From Cycas panzhihuaensis (lineage: Eukaryota; Cycadophyta), in the NCBI GenBank assembly GCA_023213395.1, contig CM041465.1, positions 148,807,741 through 148,871,740 of the forward strand: a stretch of DNA of 64,000 nt. Reading direction: 5' to 3'. The translations under genes and the position numbers were made by a program. The notes beneath the pieces are model-generated. The model had not been told where the DNA came from, searched no databases, and was given only the letters and a program-made list of their open reading frames with translations. Positions within the stretch are counted from its first letter, which is position 1. Every line of letters starts with the position of its first letter. This document shows positions 1 to 10,599 of the stretch, in pieces.

Positions 1-780
1 TTTGCAACCCTACATTCAATGTTTTAAGTCAAAACTTGATATTCCCTTTGAGGCCTCCACTATAAGCTTCAAGTAATAAGTCAGAGTCAATTTTGGAGGT
101 GAACAAGCTCTGTAGGATCTGGAATTCCTACGTGTGAGCTTGGACAATGCTTATTTGTTGTAGGCGCATTATATGTGAGAAGTAATCTATGCTCCAAGTG
201 TCTTTGAATTGTTTTATCAATGTGGTTTTTAGAAGATCCCAATTGTAATGAGTTATTCACTTATAATCCTTGCTCCACCAATAGAACCATTTGATTGATT
301 TGCCATACAGATGGAGGGATGTGACTGATATTTTGTCCTCTTATGATTTAGGTTGCATTTTAAAATATTGATCCACCTAAATAATCTAGCTTCGAATATC
401 CCTTGATTTTTTTGGGTCAAATTTGTCCAAAGAGAAGCTTGGAGTTTCTGAGTCCATATTCATGACCACTTTTGATTTTTGTTTCTTTTTCGTCGTGATG
501 GTGAGGAACTCTCTCATTGTTGGAGGGTCCTGCATCGTCCTTCTTGCTGTTTGGTTTAGGACCTTTTAATAATCCTTGTAAGAGGTCAAATTTTCTTGTG
601 AATTCTTTGTTTTGATTTTTCATTTCAACCCTTCTTTCCTCCAATTGAGTTCCTACTTCATCCTTTATTTCTTTGTGCCTGAAGGCCATTTCAATGGTTC
701 GATGGTTAAATGATCCACTCTTCTGGCAATATCTTCTACTGTTGTTGATGGGTGGTTTTCCATCTTGCTTGGTCCAAGGA
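1..780 (-). pseudogene. Ty3/gypsy gag relic A (capsid domain)
   Basis: Read on the minus strand, this stretch gives a retrotransposon Gag (RetroGag) pattern: FDPKKSRDIRS, then VDQYFKMQ, KISVTSLHLYGKSIKWFYWW and a following helix with LIKQFKD. The order and spacing are those of a gypsy capsid, in which a VDQYF-type helix is followed by LHLxGKALxWFxWW. The N-terminal part (about 417-689) is an open, charged, Lys/Glu-rich segment, as is common before the capsid in chromovirus gag. In-frame stops (for example after IRS and after QPKS) show it is dead. The rest of gag and pol would lie left of the window. A degenerate iMet-type primer site at 1130-1148 lies upstream in the same orientation, which fits a chromovirus-like element, but no chromodomain is in view to test this. 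Confidence 0.6.
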
Positions 781-904
781 TCTTCTCAGGTCTTAGTTAT
801 GTTCTAGGAAAAAAATTTTGGCCCTTTTTTTTCCCTAATATACTTCTAATATTGGCTGTTGTACTGCTGTCTATAGTGTACTCCTTGTTAAACTGAGTGT
901 TTGG

Positions 905-1148
905 ACTACACCAAAACCTTGAGATATTTGTGGAAAGGACTCTCCACTAAGTAGACCATGACCTCCCCCACAGGTCGAATGGGCTAGCTTCACTTAGCCT
1001 TGCTTTCACCAATGTTTGGGCACCCCAAGGGCCTTGGCTACAATGGCGTTCATGCACATTGGTGCCATTCATGCACATCACCTAGCCACATCCATAATTA
1101 GCGTTGCTTCAAATGGATTTGAACTTGAGTCTTGGCTCAAATATCACT
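905..1148 (-). repeat. degenerate relative of the TRIM element at 5100-5440
   Basis: This stretch aligns by eye with the TRIM at 5100-5440. Shared features are the CCAAAACCT start, the GTAGACCA junction followed by a pyrimidine-rich run, the GGGCTAGCT block, the TTGGCTACAATGGCGTT-type block, and the end GGATTTGAACTTGAGTCTTGG followed by a decayed primer site (TGATATTTGAGCC on the minus strand). The second LTR copy is not present on the right. It is either an old TRIM copy that lost one end, or the leader of gag relic A sharing ancestry with the TRIM. Confidence 0.55.
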
Positions 1149-1451
1149 TGTGGGAATCCCAGTAGAGATTTGCACTAAAATGACAAAAATGCACACAAGA
1201 CTAGGCTATTTTATTGAGAAAACTCCAGATATGCCATGTAATATAAGTTATTTGCATAAATAAAAGACAATTTTTGGGCATTCACTTAAATATATAGTAT
1301 GAAATATTAATAACTATTAGAAACTCACAATTGTTGATAACCTCAAAAAGCTCTCTTTTTGAGGTAAGGTGTCCTCCTAGATTAGTCCCAACTAGAGCCG
1401 AAAATAGTAGATTCGAAAAACCATGTGATCCTTACAAGTGGGGGCGGACTA

Positions 1452-1462
1452 CCTTATATATA
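1452..1462 (-). promoter_or_regulatory. TATA-box candidate in LTR-like region
   Basis: TATATATAAGG on the minus strand, about 300 bp upstream of the decayed primer site. This is a suitable position for an LTR promoter with an R-U5 of roughly 270 bp. Confidence 0.35.
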
Positions 1463-1509
1463 GGCAAAGAATGAAATTAATAATAGAAGTTGGTTTTTTA
1501 AATGAGAAA

Positions 1510-1564
1510 GTTGGCTAGAATATAAAGTGGAAGTTGGCTAGAATATAAAGTGGAAGTTGGCTAG
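1510..1564. repeat. 23-bp tandem repeat, 2.4 copies
   Basis: The unit GTTGGCTAGAATATAAAGTG plus GAA occurs twice head to tail, then a partial GTTGGCTAG. It lies inside the LTR-like region, just upstream of the TATA candidate in the minus-strand sense, so it may be a U3 enhancer-type repeat. Confidence 0.85.
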
Positions 1565-2639
1565 CATTAGGAAAAATGCTACAACATGTAAGTTTACCAA
1601 TCAGATACCTTTCATTGCTTAAAATAAATTTTGTTATTATGTGAAGTAAATCAATAAACACTCCCATTTCTTTCTTCTTCATTATCATTTTGCACCCACT
1701 TGGGGATCTTATTTATTCATGAATGAATTCAGAATGCCTCTTAATCAAATCTTTCAATCCTTGCTCACTCATAGTATACCTCCTTTCTTAAATGCTTGAT
1801 ATACTATTATCTACAACTCAATATAATCTATTCATTTGCTTTTGGCGCAATAAACCCAAAATCCTCAATGCATGTTGACATGAAGCAGTACCAAAGCTCA
1901 TCATTCATAGTTGAATTGTTGTAATGTGTCCTCACTAATGGCTACAAGTCTGTTGGTTATAAATTCGAACTTTGGCATTCTCTCTTACTCTTGGGTTTTC
2001 ATATGTCTTGTATATGCGAATGAATACCATGAAGAAATCACTTCAATGTGATAATAATTATTATTACATCAAATTTTGCTTCTCCCCCACTCTATTTCAA
2101 ATGTTGTTAGTTGCCATACATTGTTGAATTTAAAACGCCTCTATGTGATAAATCTTGATCACCTCTTAAGTACACAAGAATAAAAGGCAAACCATATTCG
2201 ATTGCTAAAGAGGGGACTAACTGGCCGGAAGCACAATAGATCAAGGCCTTCAGACCAACACCCAGTGAGAGATATAATGAATCAAAGTAGAGAAGCCAAT
2301 CTATATCCTCACACACACATTGTGTGTTGCTTTTATAGTCTTTCCTCTCTAACTGTTTCCCAACTACCTTCTAACTAACTCTCAACTAACAAACTCATAA
2401 CAATTCTTTAACTAATCATAAGGTTAAGTTGTTCACAATCTCATATGACTGATTGTGATCAGATTGTTCTTTACAAAACATGGTTGCGATCTAAACACAT
2501 TATGACCTTACTAGACTATACAAAACTAGGTTGTAATCTTAGTAATCCTATTGCGATCAACCTTCTTATGGTCATCATCTACTCGTCTTCAGTCACAATT
2601 GCAACATCAAATGTCTTCAGAATCAAGTGCAAACTCACC

Positions 2640-3640
2640 TACAGACATAAATCTTACATTAAGTATTTTGGTATAGTTGTGCTCATTGTCATATTAACAA
2701 TGATGATGCTTATATAGCTTTCACAGTCTACTACAGATTCTCATGGTTTTTGACTAATTTCTTTTAGCGCATTAATAACTACTTGGTTACTTCTTAGTTT
2801 TTGAAATCTCTCCAAAAACTTTCTTTGTATTTTTTCCCTATCCAATTTAGCAGTCTCTAGGTTCTTGTGCCATACTGAGACAAAACCTTATAATGTACAT
2901 GGGATTCTCTATTTAACATCTTTCTCTTTATCAATTGTTGTTATGGCAATCATATTTTTGAATCAAAAGAGGTGCCTCTATAGGGTGTTGCCTGTATCGT
3001 CGAAGATGAGGTGGCTAAGGGCATTATCATCATGATATATTACCATCAGTAATACATTTGCCATTTGGGGTGTGGCCTTTATCCCTAATCCAAGGTCAAT
3101 TCTACTTTTAAACAATGGATTGGTATGCAACATTCTTGGGTATATGGGTTTACTCTTCTTTGATATCTAAATTGACAATGGTATGACAATAAGAAATGGG
3201 TCTTCTTTCCCTAGCACCATTCTCAATGTTGTGTTAAATAGTTGTCTTGTAAAGAGATTCTGTAGTCTACATGAGACATTTCGTTGCCTTCTCTTCACTA
3301 TCGCTTAGGCTCTTTGAACTTTCTTTTGACATTGTCTCCCGACAATAGGCTCTTTCCTTCCCTACCAATACCTCTCTAGAGTTTGATAAATGGGCTTGCT
3401 TTGACTTTGAATATCGATGCATTATAGCCACCTCTATTAGGGTGGCATATTTTTCTTCATTATTTCTTGGTTTATTGGCGGGCCTCTCCCTAACTTCACC
3501 TAATGATGTTTTATCCTTTTCAATCGACGATCCCTTCATTCTCTTGCCTGTTGTACTACCCTTTCATAGCTAGACTTGGCTTTTTCTTTGTTTTTATTAG
3601 GCATGGTGTGAGGTTTAGTATCCTTGTACATCTATATTAG
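2640..3640 (-). pseudogene. Ty3/gypsy gag relic B (Tat-like capsid)
   Basis: The minus strand encodes a decayed Gag closely resembling that of gypsy2. Matching blocks include IFDDTGNTL, FKNMIAITTIDKE, IPCTL followed by VSVWHKN, and KFLERFQKLRSNQVVINALK, then an EISQKP-stop-ESV block. The gypsy2 Gag has the same order (LIFNDTSDA, FQNLIDVKKI, ACTLRGVPLAWY, FEERFQEFRSNEAVEIAL). The upstream part (3267-3539) is an open, Lys/Glu/Ser-rich 90-residue segment, and the region to about 3890 is Asn/Gln-rich, like a Gag N-terminus. Stops are frequent (after NTL, LF, DVK, CTL, QKP). Similarity fades below about 2,690, where another sequence begins. Confidence 0.6.
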
Positions 3641-3895
3641 CTTGGCGACTTAATTTTTGTTGTAGCCATGCCAATCCTATGCATGACATTCCATCATTGT
3701 TCAAGCCATTCCTTGAGTCATTCTTACCTTCAATGTTGTTCCCACATAGCCTATACCATTACTTCATTTGTATTGTTCCTTGAGCCATTTTCACTGTTAA
3801 TGTTGTTCTCAATTGTTGCCATTGTTTTGCATGTTGTTCTAGGTTTGTTGTTTGTCTTCCACATTGGTGTTGGCATTCCTATTGCTATTCTCAAC
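3641..3895 (-). other. probable Gag N-terminus or leader of gag relic B
   Basis: Low-complexity sequence with repeated TTGTTC and CATTGTT words. Read on the minus strand it would encode Asn/Gln-rich peptide with stops. The 85-residue plus-strand open frame here (3668-3925) is hydrophobic only because it is the complement of that repeat, and I do not treat it as a gene. Confidence 0.3.
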
Positions 3896-3970
3896 TGTCA
3901 AAATAATGAATTTACGATCAAATAGTAGAACCAAACATCACACATAGACACAGATATCAGGTAGGATTAT
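3896..3970 (-). repeat. possible outer part of a copia LTR split by gypsy1
   Basis: Gypsy1 duplicated ATTAT at 3966-3970 and 20780-20784, so the DNA left and right of it was once contiguous. The right side (20785-21011) is a copia 3' LTR. This left piece, beginning TGTCAAAATAATG, may be the remainder of that LTR. No intact partner LTR exists in the window to prove it. Confidence 0.35.
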
Positions 3971-4347
3971 TGTTAGGTACCATTTTGTTAATTACGTCGT
4001 CAAAAAGAAATTAGTTCGAGGTAGTTACTAAATCACATAACAACGGTTCAGATGAATATATATATATGTAATGAGGACAGATGAGAGGCATGCGATGTGG
4101 CGCATCCTGATCCTAGTGGATGGTTCTCGTTTGGCCTAGGATGATTACATCTAGCTTCTGTACATCCAATTTTGATATAATATAATTGATGTGTATATTC
4201 AATGTGTTTCTAGACACTGTTTATATGTTATTCACATAGTGTACCATTTATGTTGTTCATATTTGTGTTGATCATGTTAGCGTTGATCGTGTTGCAATAC
4301 CATCTAATCTCTTCCTAGTTTGAACCCCTGTATTTCTACAGTTAACA
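3971..4347 (+). repeat. gypsy1 5' LTR
   Basis: TG...CA ends. It pairs with 20400-20779. A TATATATATATG run near 4057-4068 is the likely promoter TATA box. The right copy has a slightly shorter AT run. Confidence 0.95.
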
Positions 4348-4349
4348 TC

Positions 4350-4366
4350 TGGTGTCGTTGCCGACT
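4350..4366 (+). promoter_or_regulatory. gypsy1 primer binding site
   Basis: TGGTGTCGTTGCCGACT starts two bases after the LTR end. It resembles the TGGCGCCGTTGCCGGGG-type sites of plant Tat/Athila elements with a few changes. The tRNA was not identified. Confidence 0.75.
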
Positions 4367-5099
4367 TAGGAACAAGATAAAAGATGGGGAAAACAAGATA
4401 GATACAGATGACGATTTTTAATTGTTACGAAAACCAAAATGCATTGGGTGAATTAAACTTCGTTCAATTTTCTGAAGAAGATTTTAGAATCATTCTGTGG
4501 TTGAAACCCTGCTTGTTGTGAAAGGGCATACCTCGACGATATTGTTATTCTAGAGCCGATGATGCTTGCGAATATTGTCAAATAGCTTTGTTCTGATGCA
4601 CGATTCAGAACAACCAACATATGTATTTAAGCACAGCTCTGATCAACAATCACAGATGAGGAGATTTGATCGGTTACGTAAGCAACAAAAAGAACATGAG
4701 TTAAGAAAATTGACATAAATTGATTGGTCCATAATTAAACGGGGACGACAAGTGTGGCAAGCCAGGAAAAAACAACAAAATCCTGATACAAATTTAAAGG
4801 AAATTGAGGAAGCATTTGCACATCTAAGTTTGAGAGAACAACAACAATCGTTACTTAGTATTCAAGAACAAGAACATACTAGCCCTAAACAAAAATAGGG
4901 CCTGTTTAGGAAATGTTATGAACAATGGAAAAAGAAGTGTACAGACAATTTTAGGCAATACAGAATACAACAGTTAAATTCCTCAAGATCTCTGAAGAAG
5001 TCGTTAGAATTATTATCTGTAATGGTGACAACATCAACAATGTCAAAAGGAGGAGCAAAACAAAAGCTACCAACATTTAATGGGAAAGCAGACGAAGAT

Positions 5100-5440
5100 T
5101 GTAACGAACCGTTACACCAAAACCTCGAGGTGTTAGTGAAGAGGGCCCCCCACCAAGTGGACCATTACCTCCTCCCTGGTTCAAACGGGCTAGCCCCGCT
5201 TTCACCGGCGTTCATGCGCCCCACAGGCCCCGGCTATGACGGCGTTTTGCGCATCGGCGACGTTTGGCGCGTCACCCCACCGCCCCCATAAGCGGTGTTG
5301 CCCCCATGGGATTTGAACCTGGGTCTTGGCTCTGATACCACTTGTAACAAACCGTTACACCAAAACCTCGAGGTGTTAGTGAAGAGGGCCCCCCACCAAG
5401 TAGACCACACCTCGAGGTTTTGGTGTAACGGTTCGTTACA
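5100..5440 (-). mobile_element. TRIM-like miniature LTR element, 341 bp
   Basis: Target duplication AAGAT (5095-5099, 5441-5445) flanks a GC-rich 341-bp insertion in gypsy1 gag. On the minus strand a primer site TGGTATCAGAGCCAAGACC (about 5322-5340) follows a terminal repeat copy, and a purine tract AGGGAGGAGG (about 5171-5180) precedes the other. The shared repeat is 64 bp: 5100-5163 and 5343-5406, differing at two sites. The right end carries a further 34 bp (5407-5440) that is the exact inverted complement of 5100-5133, so the element also has perfect 34-bp terminal inverted repeats. It has no coding capacity; open frames here are chance. This is the size and make-up of plant TRIM/SMART elements, which need another element for movement. 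Confidence 0.85.
5343..5440. repeat. hairpin-forming end of the TRIM
   Basis: Arms 5343-5376 and 5407-5440 are inverted copies with one mismatch (TGTAACAAACC against the complement of TGTAACGAACC), around a loop of about 30 bp. Confidence 0.9.
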
Positions 5441-6879
5441 AAGATCCAATAAGACACTGTAATATATGTGAAGTGATATGGCCAACAAATAGTAAAACAG
5501 ACAAAGACCATTGGTTACAAGCATTTCCAGCCACATTACATGATGTCACAAATGATTAGTTTAAAGAATTTAAAGAAGGCCATTTCAAGAACTGGACCAG
5601 TTTACAGGAAGCATTCGAAAAAGAATTCAGACTGTTGAGGGACAATAGTGAAGTGGTCAACCGAATAGACAACCTCAAGCAAGGAACCAAAGAAATGACA
5701 GGAAGTTATAATATAAAACTAAAAAGTTTAATCAAGAAGATGGAAAGTGAAGTAACAGACGAATTAAGGAAGAGATGGTTCTTGGAAGGGTTACTTCCAA
5801 AATAGAAAAGAAAATTATGAGTGGTTCCTCCCTCATCATATCAGGAAGTGGTAGATCGTGTTATGAATCTTGAGATTGAAGAGAAAGTTGAAGCTTGGCA
5901 TCAAGAGAAAGTGACTAAAATTGAAATAAAGGACAAATCCTCCGTAGAAACCTTGAGAGAAAATCTGATGCAGATGTTGAAAGATTTCACACAAACTCGA
6001 CCTAAAGACAGAAGCCACATATGGTGCATTAAATGTCGAATAGAAAGGCACATGGAAATAGAATGTCCAAGAAATCAAGGGTGCAAATATTGCTATATAT
6101 GTAAAATGAGCAATCATGACACTGACGAATGTGGATTCAACATCCGTGCACGTAGGAGGCAAGAACGATATGTCTTCTTTATTGATCAGGAAACTAACAG
6201 ACCATCTCTTGGAAGGGGGTGAGGATCCGGATGATCAATACAAAAAGATGCTCAAGGACGACCAATGGTTCAATGTTTCCAATGCAAATTGTGGGGACAT
6301 TTTAGCAGGGATTGCCCCAATCTAGGAAACAACACTCCAACATTGTGACGTTGGTGTGGACCAGGCAATCATGATGATGATCATTGCCCTAACCAACAAA
6401 ATTAAAATGGCAATCTCGTAGGAGTACTGTCATAAGGTGAAAGAGACGATGCGATTCAAACATTACCAACATATGTAGTATATACAAGGAGGGCCAAACA
6501 ATGAGAGTATCTTGACCCTTCCAAAGAAAAAGAACGCTTAAGAAAAGCCAAAGAGTTGATACAATCAATACAAGAACAACAAAACAATGCAAGTTTGACA
6601 ACCTCACAACTTGTTGAACCAACAATGAAGCAAGGTAATGAAGTCACTACTTCCATACTAGATCAATTCCTACAAAGTGAGATAAGTATATGGTTTTTGA
6701 CATTACTTGAAAATGATGCAGTACTATTACAAGCATTAGAAGACTATATACACCAGCTCAAGTTAAAGAAAACAAAAGTTGCTCAAGAATCATCAAGAAA
6801 TTGCACCCAAAATCATCCACTGTCATGTTAGCCCCAAGTAGAATATCACGTATGGTCTCTGAGAGTTGATTAGAACATA

Positions 6880-7190
6880 ATTGTTTTAATGGCGATACTA
6901 GGGCATACACTTCATAATACAATAATAAATGGCGGGGCAACAATAAATATCCAGTAATAACATGGCAAAGAATTGGCAAACCTACACTATGGCCACCTAC
7001 CTCCTAACTTCGGTTGGCTAATCAACACGGAGTGCAATCACTGGGGATGATGCGAGCACAAAAAATACAAATAGGGAACCAAGAATTTGTAGCAGATTTT
7101 GTTGTGATACCCATGATTGACAGAACACCTCCACCTTATGAGGCACTGTTAGGGCGACCATGGTTGCGAATGGTGCGCGCGCTTTAAAAT
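6880..7190 (+). pseudogene. gypsy1 retropepsin remnant
   Basis: The expected aspartic protease site is recognisable as NGGATINI near 6930-6955. Gypsy2 and gypsy3 have DGG at the same place, so the catalytic Asp has changed to Asn here. After a frameshift come WQRIGKPTLWPPT, LRLANQHGVQSLG, and near 7090-7185 VADFVVIP, PYEALLGRPWL. The ALLGRPWL block is the usual C-terminal strand of plant gypsy proteases. Stops follow NIQ. The protease cannot be active. Confidence 0.7.
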
Positions 7191-7220
7191 AAGCAAAGGG
7201 AAAAGAAAGAATTAATTAAT

Positions 7221-7601
7221 TTGAATCGTCATATTATAAGTGAAGAATTAGTAGATTCTAGTTCTTCTTCTGATGATGATAGTGATGTTGACAATAATGA
7301 ATGTACTGACAATACTAAGGAGGATCACCCTCTAAGTACAATATTTGATAATGATAATATATGTGAACCTATTGAAGGTGTTTTGTATTTGGATGTGTGT
7401 TCTGAAGACAAGCTAGAATCAACTAGTGGATTATTTCATTGGCAACAAAAAGAATATGAAATGTTTTCATGTTATCTCATCGAAATAGAACCTCTAGACA
7501 ACGAAACCATTTATCAGATTCAAAATATTGAAGATCACTATGAAATCCCAACCAATTTTACGAAATTACTAAAGGAGATTAGACAGTACTTCAAAATCTA
7601 G
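7221..7601 (+). pseudogene. gypsy1 acidic linker between protease and RT
   Basis: An open 126-residue stretch rich in Asp, Glu and Ser (SSSSSDDDSDVDNNE) directly after the protease remnant. It has no recognised domain. Gypsy2 also has an acidic, low-complexity linker at this position, so it is probably part of the Pol polyprotein and not a separate gene. Confidence 0.55.
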
Positions 7602-7769
7602 AACATAACTTTAACAAAGATGAAATTTTCTATGAAGAAGCACCACAACTTATAAATTTGGGAAATGAACACAACAAACAAACAATAATGTTAGGAAACA
7701 CATGGGATCTAGCATTGGTGGCAGCGACAACAAGGATTTTCATAAAATATAAGGATGTTTTTGCTTGGA

Positions 7770-8602
7770 TGTACAAGTATTTAAAAGGGATACCAAGAGG
7801 ATTATGCAAACATAAAATATAATTAATACCTGGATCAAAACTCGTAAAACAAAGGCCATATCAAATGAACCCTAAATATGCAGAACAAGTGGACGCAGAA
7901 ATCAAGAAAATGTTAGACGCACAAATCATATTCAAGGTAGAAACAAGTGACTGGGTATCACCAATAGTGGTAGTTCCTAAGAAAAATGGGATATTACGTA
8001 TTTGTGTTGATTTTCGGAAATTGAATGCAGTAACCTGTAAAGACTCATTCCCCATATTGTTTGTCGACACTATATTGGAAGAAGTGACTGGACACAAGGT
8101 GTATTCATTTCTAAACAGTTTTTCATGATATAATCAAATAAGTATTGCAAAAAAAGATAAGTTGAAAACTATATTTATCACTCAAACTGGAATTTTTGCA
8201 TACAATCGTATGCCCTTTGGATTGTGTAATGCCCCTGCCACTTTTCAACGAATAATCATGCCCATATTTGATCAATTATCGTCAAAATCAGTGAAAGTGT
8301 TTTTAGATGACTGGTTCATTTACGAAAACATTGAAGATCACCTTCTACTATTAACAGAGTGTTTGGAGATTTGTCGAAAAACAAGATTATCATTAAACCC
8401 AGGAAAATGTTAGTTTTTAGTCTTATACGGAAAATTGTTAGGACATATTATATATGCTCAATGGTTAAAAATGGATCTAGACAAGATCAAAGTTATTATT
8501 AACCTAGTGCCACCATCAAACAATTTGGAAGTATGAATTTTCCTTGGACACATAGGGTATTACCATCGATTCATAAAAGGATTTGCTCATATTGCACATC
8601 CC
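7770..8602 (+). pseudogene. gypsy1 reverse transcriptase
   Basis: RT motifs in order: KQRPYQMNPKYAEQV, VSPIVVVPKKNG, RICVDFRKLNAVT, FPILFVDTILEEV, MPFGLCNAPATFQR, VFLDDWFIYE and LSLNPGKC, then a thumb block GHIGYYHRFIKGF. The catalytic box is FLDD in place of the common Y-x-DD, and gypsy2 has the same FLDDW. In-frame stops lie at the NSFS-YNQ position (about 8126), after GKC (8411) and after NNLEV (8534). The last is TGA where relatives have Arg CGA. It acts in cDNA synthesis; this copy is dead. Confidence 0.85.
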
Positions 8603-9110
8603 TTGGAAGAGTTGTTACGGAAAGATGTAAGTTTCACTTGGAAAAACAAGCAACAAAAAACATTCAACGACCTTAAAAATAGACTTAATACAACCCTAAT
8701 TTTAACCCATCCAGACTGGACAAAGGAATTCCATATCCATGTAGATACATCGCAAATAGCAATTGGATGTACACTCGCTCAGGAAGGCAGTCACAAGCTA
8801 GACTTACCTATTTATTTCACTAGTAGATGATTGAACAAGGCAGAAAAGAATTATTCAACAATTGAAAGAGAAGTATTAGGAATGATATATGCTGTACAAA
8901 AATTCTGGCATTACCTTCTAGCGAATCCCTTTGTATTTTTTGTGGATCACCAGGCTCTTCTATATATGATTAATAAGCCCATAATCCAAGGAAGAATAAG
9001 TCGATGGTTGTTGTTGTTTCAAGAATTTAACTTCAAGGTAATAGTTCAACTAGGTCATACGCATGTAGCTGTTGATCATTTATCTAGAATTCAGATAGGG
9101 GAAGAACCTT
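8603..9110 (+). pseudogene. gypsy1 RNase H
   Basis: Gypsy RNase H pattern: HIHVDTSQIAIGCTLAQ with the first catalytic Asp, PIYFTSR, then after a TGA stop LNKAEKNYSTIEREVLGMIYAVQKF with the catalytic Glu, FVDHQALLYM with the second Asp, and IVQLGHTHVAVDHLSRI at the C-terminus. The stop at 8828-8830 lies where relatives have SRRL or SRKL, so it is probably CGA to TGA. Otherwise the domain is full length. Confidence 0.85.
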
Positions 9111-9119
9111 CTAGCATGA

Positions 9120-10430
9120 ACGATGATTTTTTGGATGCTAAATTTTTTCAAGTAATCATAACACCCCTAAGCTATGATGATATAACAAGATATTTAAGTT
9201 CAGGCTCCTTTCCTATAGACATGCCTTCACCACAATGCAAAGATCTTATAAAAAAAGCATCACCCTATCAATTAATAGGAAGACTTCTATATAAACTACG
9301 AAAAGATTGTGTATTGAGACGATGCGTGATGCCAGAAGAACCATCAATACTTAGTGAAGCTCATAAAGGCACCATGGATGGTCATTTGGGCCCTAAGACT
9401 ATAGCGAGAAAAATTTATTATCAGGACTATGATGGTCACAATTATTTAAGGACACAAAAGAATCTGTATCAACATGTGATATTTGTCAATGAATGGGATA
9501 CCCCCTCCAACATGACTTTATGCCCTTACAACCATCGTTGGCTTAAGGAGTTTTAGAATGATGGAAATTAGGTTTTGTCGGGTCTTTCAAATATGCTGCA
9601 TGTACAAATCAGGAAAAATATATCATAGTAGCAACAGATTACCTCACTAAGTGGGTCAAGGCAAAGGCACTTCGAGATAATTCGACACGAAGTACAACTA
9701 TATTTCTCTATGAAAATATTATCACTAGATTTGGATGTCCATTGGAATTTGTCAGTGACAAAGGAACACATTTTATAAATGAGACAATTTATTGATTAAC
9801 TCAAGAATTTATGATCATGCATCATAAGTCGACACCCTATTACTCATGAGCCAACGGGTAAGTAGAATCGAGCAATAAAATAATAGTCACAATGCTAACA
9901 AGACTATGTAATGCGAATAGAAATGATTGGGCAGAACAACTACATTCAATATTATGGGCTCTTAGGACTTCTTGTAAAACTTCAACTGGTCATACACCTC
10001 TCCAGTTAGTATATGGGGTAGAAGCAGTTCTTCCCATAGAGTTTATAGTGCCAAGTCTAAGAATTGCGGTCCAACAACAATGGCCAGATGCAGAGAGTAT
10101 TCGAGACCGACTAGAAGCCATTCTTGCTCTTGATAAAAAGCGACAACATGCACAATGGGTAATGAACACAATACAACAACGAAGGAAAGAATGGCACGAC
10201 AAGAGACTGCGTTTGAAAGCATTTAAAGAAGGGGATCTGGTGCTTAAATACGATGGCAAATATTTTATAAAACCTTGTGAGTTAAAAATTTGTTGGCTTG
10301 GTCCATTTATAGTCAAAACAATCTTTGAAAATGGGTCAGTCGAAATAACACATATTAATGACGATGGACAAACAATTGTGGCAAATGGATCAAAACTAAA
10401 ACCATACAAAACCAAGTCAAAAACATACAA
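9120..10430 (+). pseudogene. gypsy1 integrase
   Basis: The N-terminal zinc region is seen from LIGRLLYKLRKDCVLRRC through EAHKGTMDGHLG, but its last Cys pair region is frameshifted near 9490-9560. The catalytic core follows: VATDYLTKWVKAKAL (first Asp), FVSDKGTHF (second Asp) and VESSNKII (Glu). Stops are near 9795, 9848 and 9860. The open C-terminal part (9892-10593) holds WALRTSCKTSTGHTPLQLVYG, the ERR-type helix WHDKRLRLKAFKEGDLVL, and the GPY/F module CWLGPFIVKTIFENGSVEI. There is no chromodomain after it, which fits a Tat/Athila-type element. Confidence 0.85.
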
Positions 10431-10599
10431 CCAGGTTATCTCGGCAAAAGACAATAAGGATAATAACAATAAATGTTCTAAACAACAAACCGGTCCCATC
10501 AATACCTCAATTAATTCAAGGTTGACTGATGAGATGCCTAGCTCGAGGGCAAGCATACCTGTTATGACCCAGAAGATAGCAAGCTATGTATGAGCAGGG

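Larger units (their letters stand above)
1149..2640 (-). other. LTR-like, gene-free region upstream of gag relic A
   Basis: No protein signature was found on either strand. The stretch begins TGTGGG immediately beside the decayed primer site. On the minus strand it holds a TATATATAAGG box about 300 bp before that site, which would suit a long LTR of gag relic A. A second TATA-like motif (CTATAAAAGC, minus strand, about 2331-2340) is also seen. The outer limit is not resolved, because no partner LTR lies in the window. The open segments near 2107-2316 and 2445-2717 have no recognisable content. Confidence 0.35.
4384..6430 (+). pseudogene. gypsy1 gag, interrupted by a TRIM element
   Basis: Capsid-type Gag followed by nucleocapsid. 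The frame runs through EIEEAFAHLSLREQQQ (about 4800), KLPTFNGKADED (about 5065-5099), then after the TRIM continues PIRHCNICEVIW, DHWLQAFPATLHDV, SLQEAFEKEFRLL and RWFLEGLLPK. Removing the TRIM with one AAGAT repeat restores the reading frame, so the break is an insertion. The tail holds CCHC zinc knuckles: CIKC-RIER-H-MEIEC and CYIC-KMSN-H-DTDEC near 6025-6130, and CFQC-KLWG-H-FSRDC in another frame near 6275. Stops occur near 5560 and 5805-5820. The start codon is unclear because the candidate ATG at 4384 meets a stop almost at once. Confidence 0.8.

Noticed and set aside
2445-2717. 90-residue plus-strand open frame with hydrophobic end.
   Set aside because: No similarity recognised, AT-rich, partly overlapping gag relic B on the other strand.
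5322-5340. tRNA-like TGGTATCAGAGC motifs here and at other sites as tRNA genes.
   Set aside because: Each is a short primer-site match beside an LTR with no cloverleaf.
5234-5536. 100-residue minus-strand open frame across the TRIM.
   Set aside because: It crosses the element border and target repeat; TRIMs do not encode protein.
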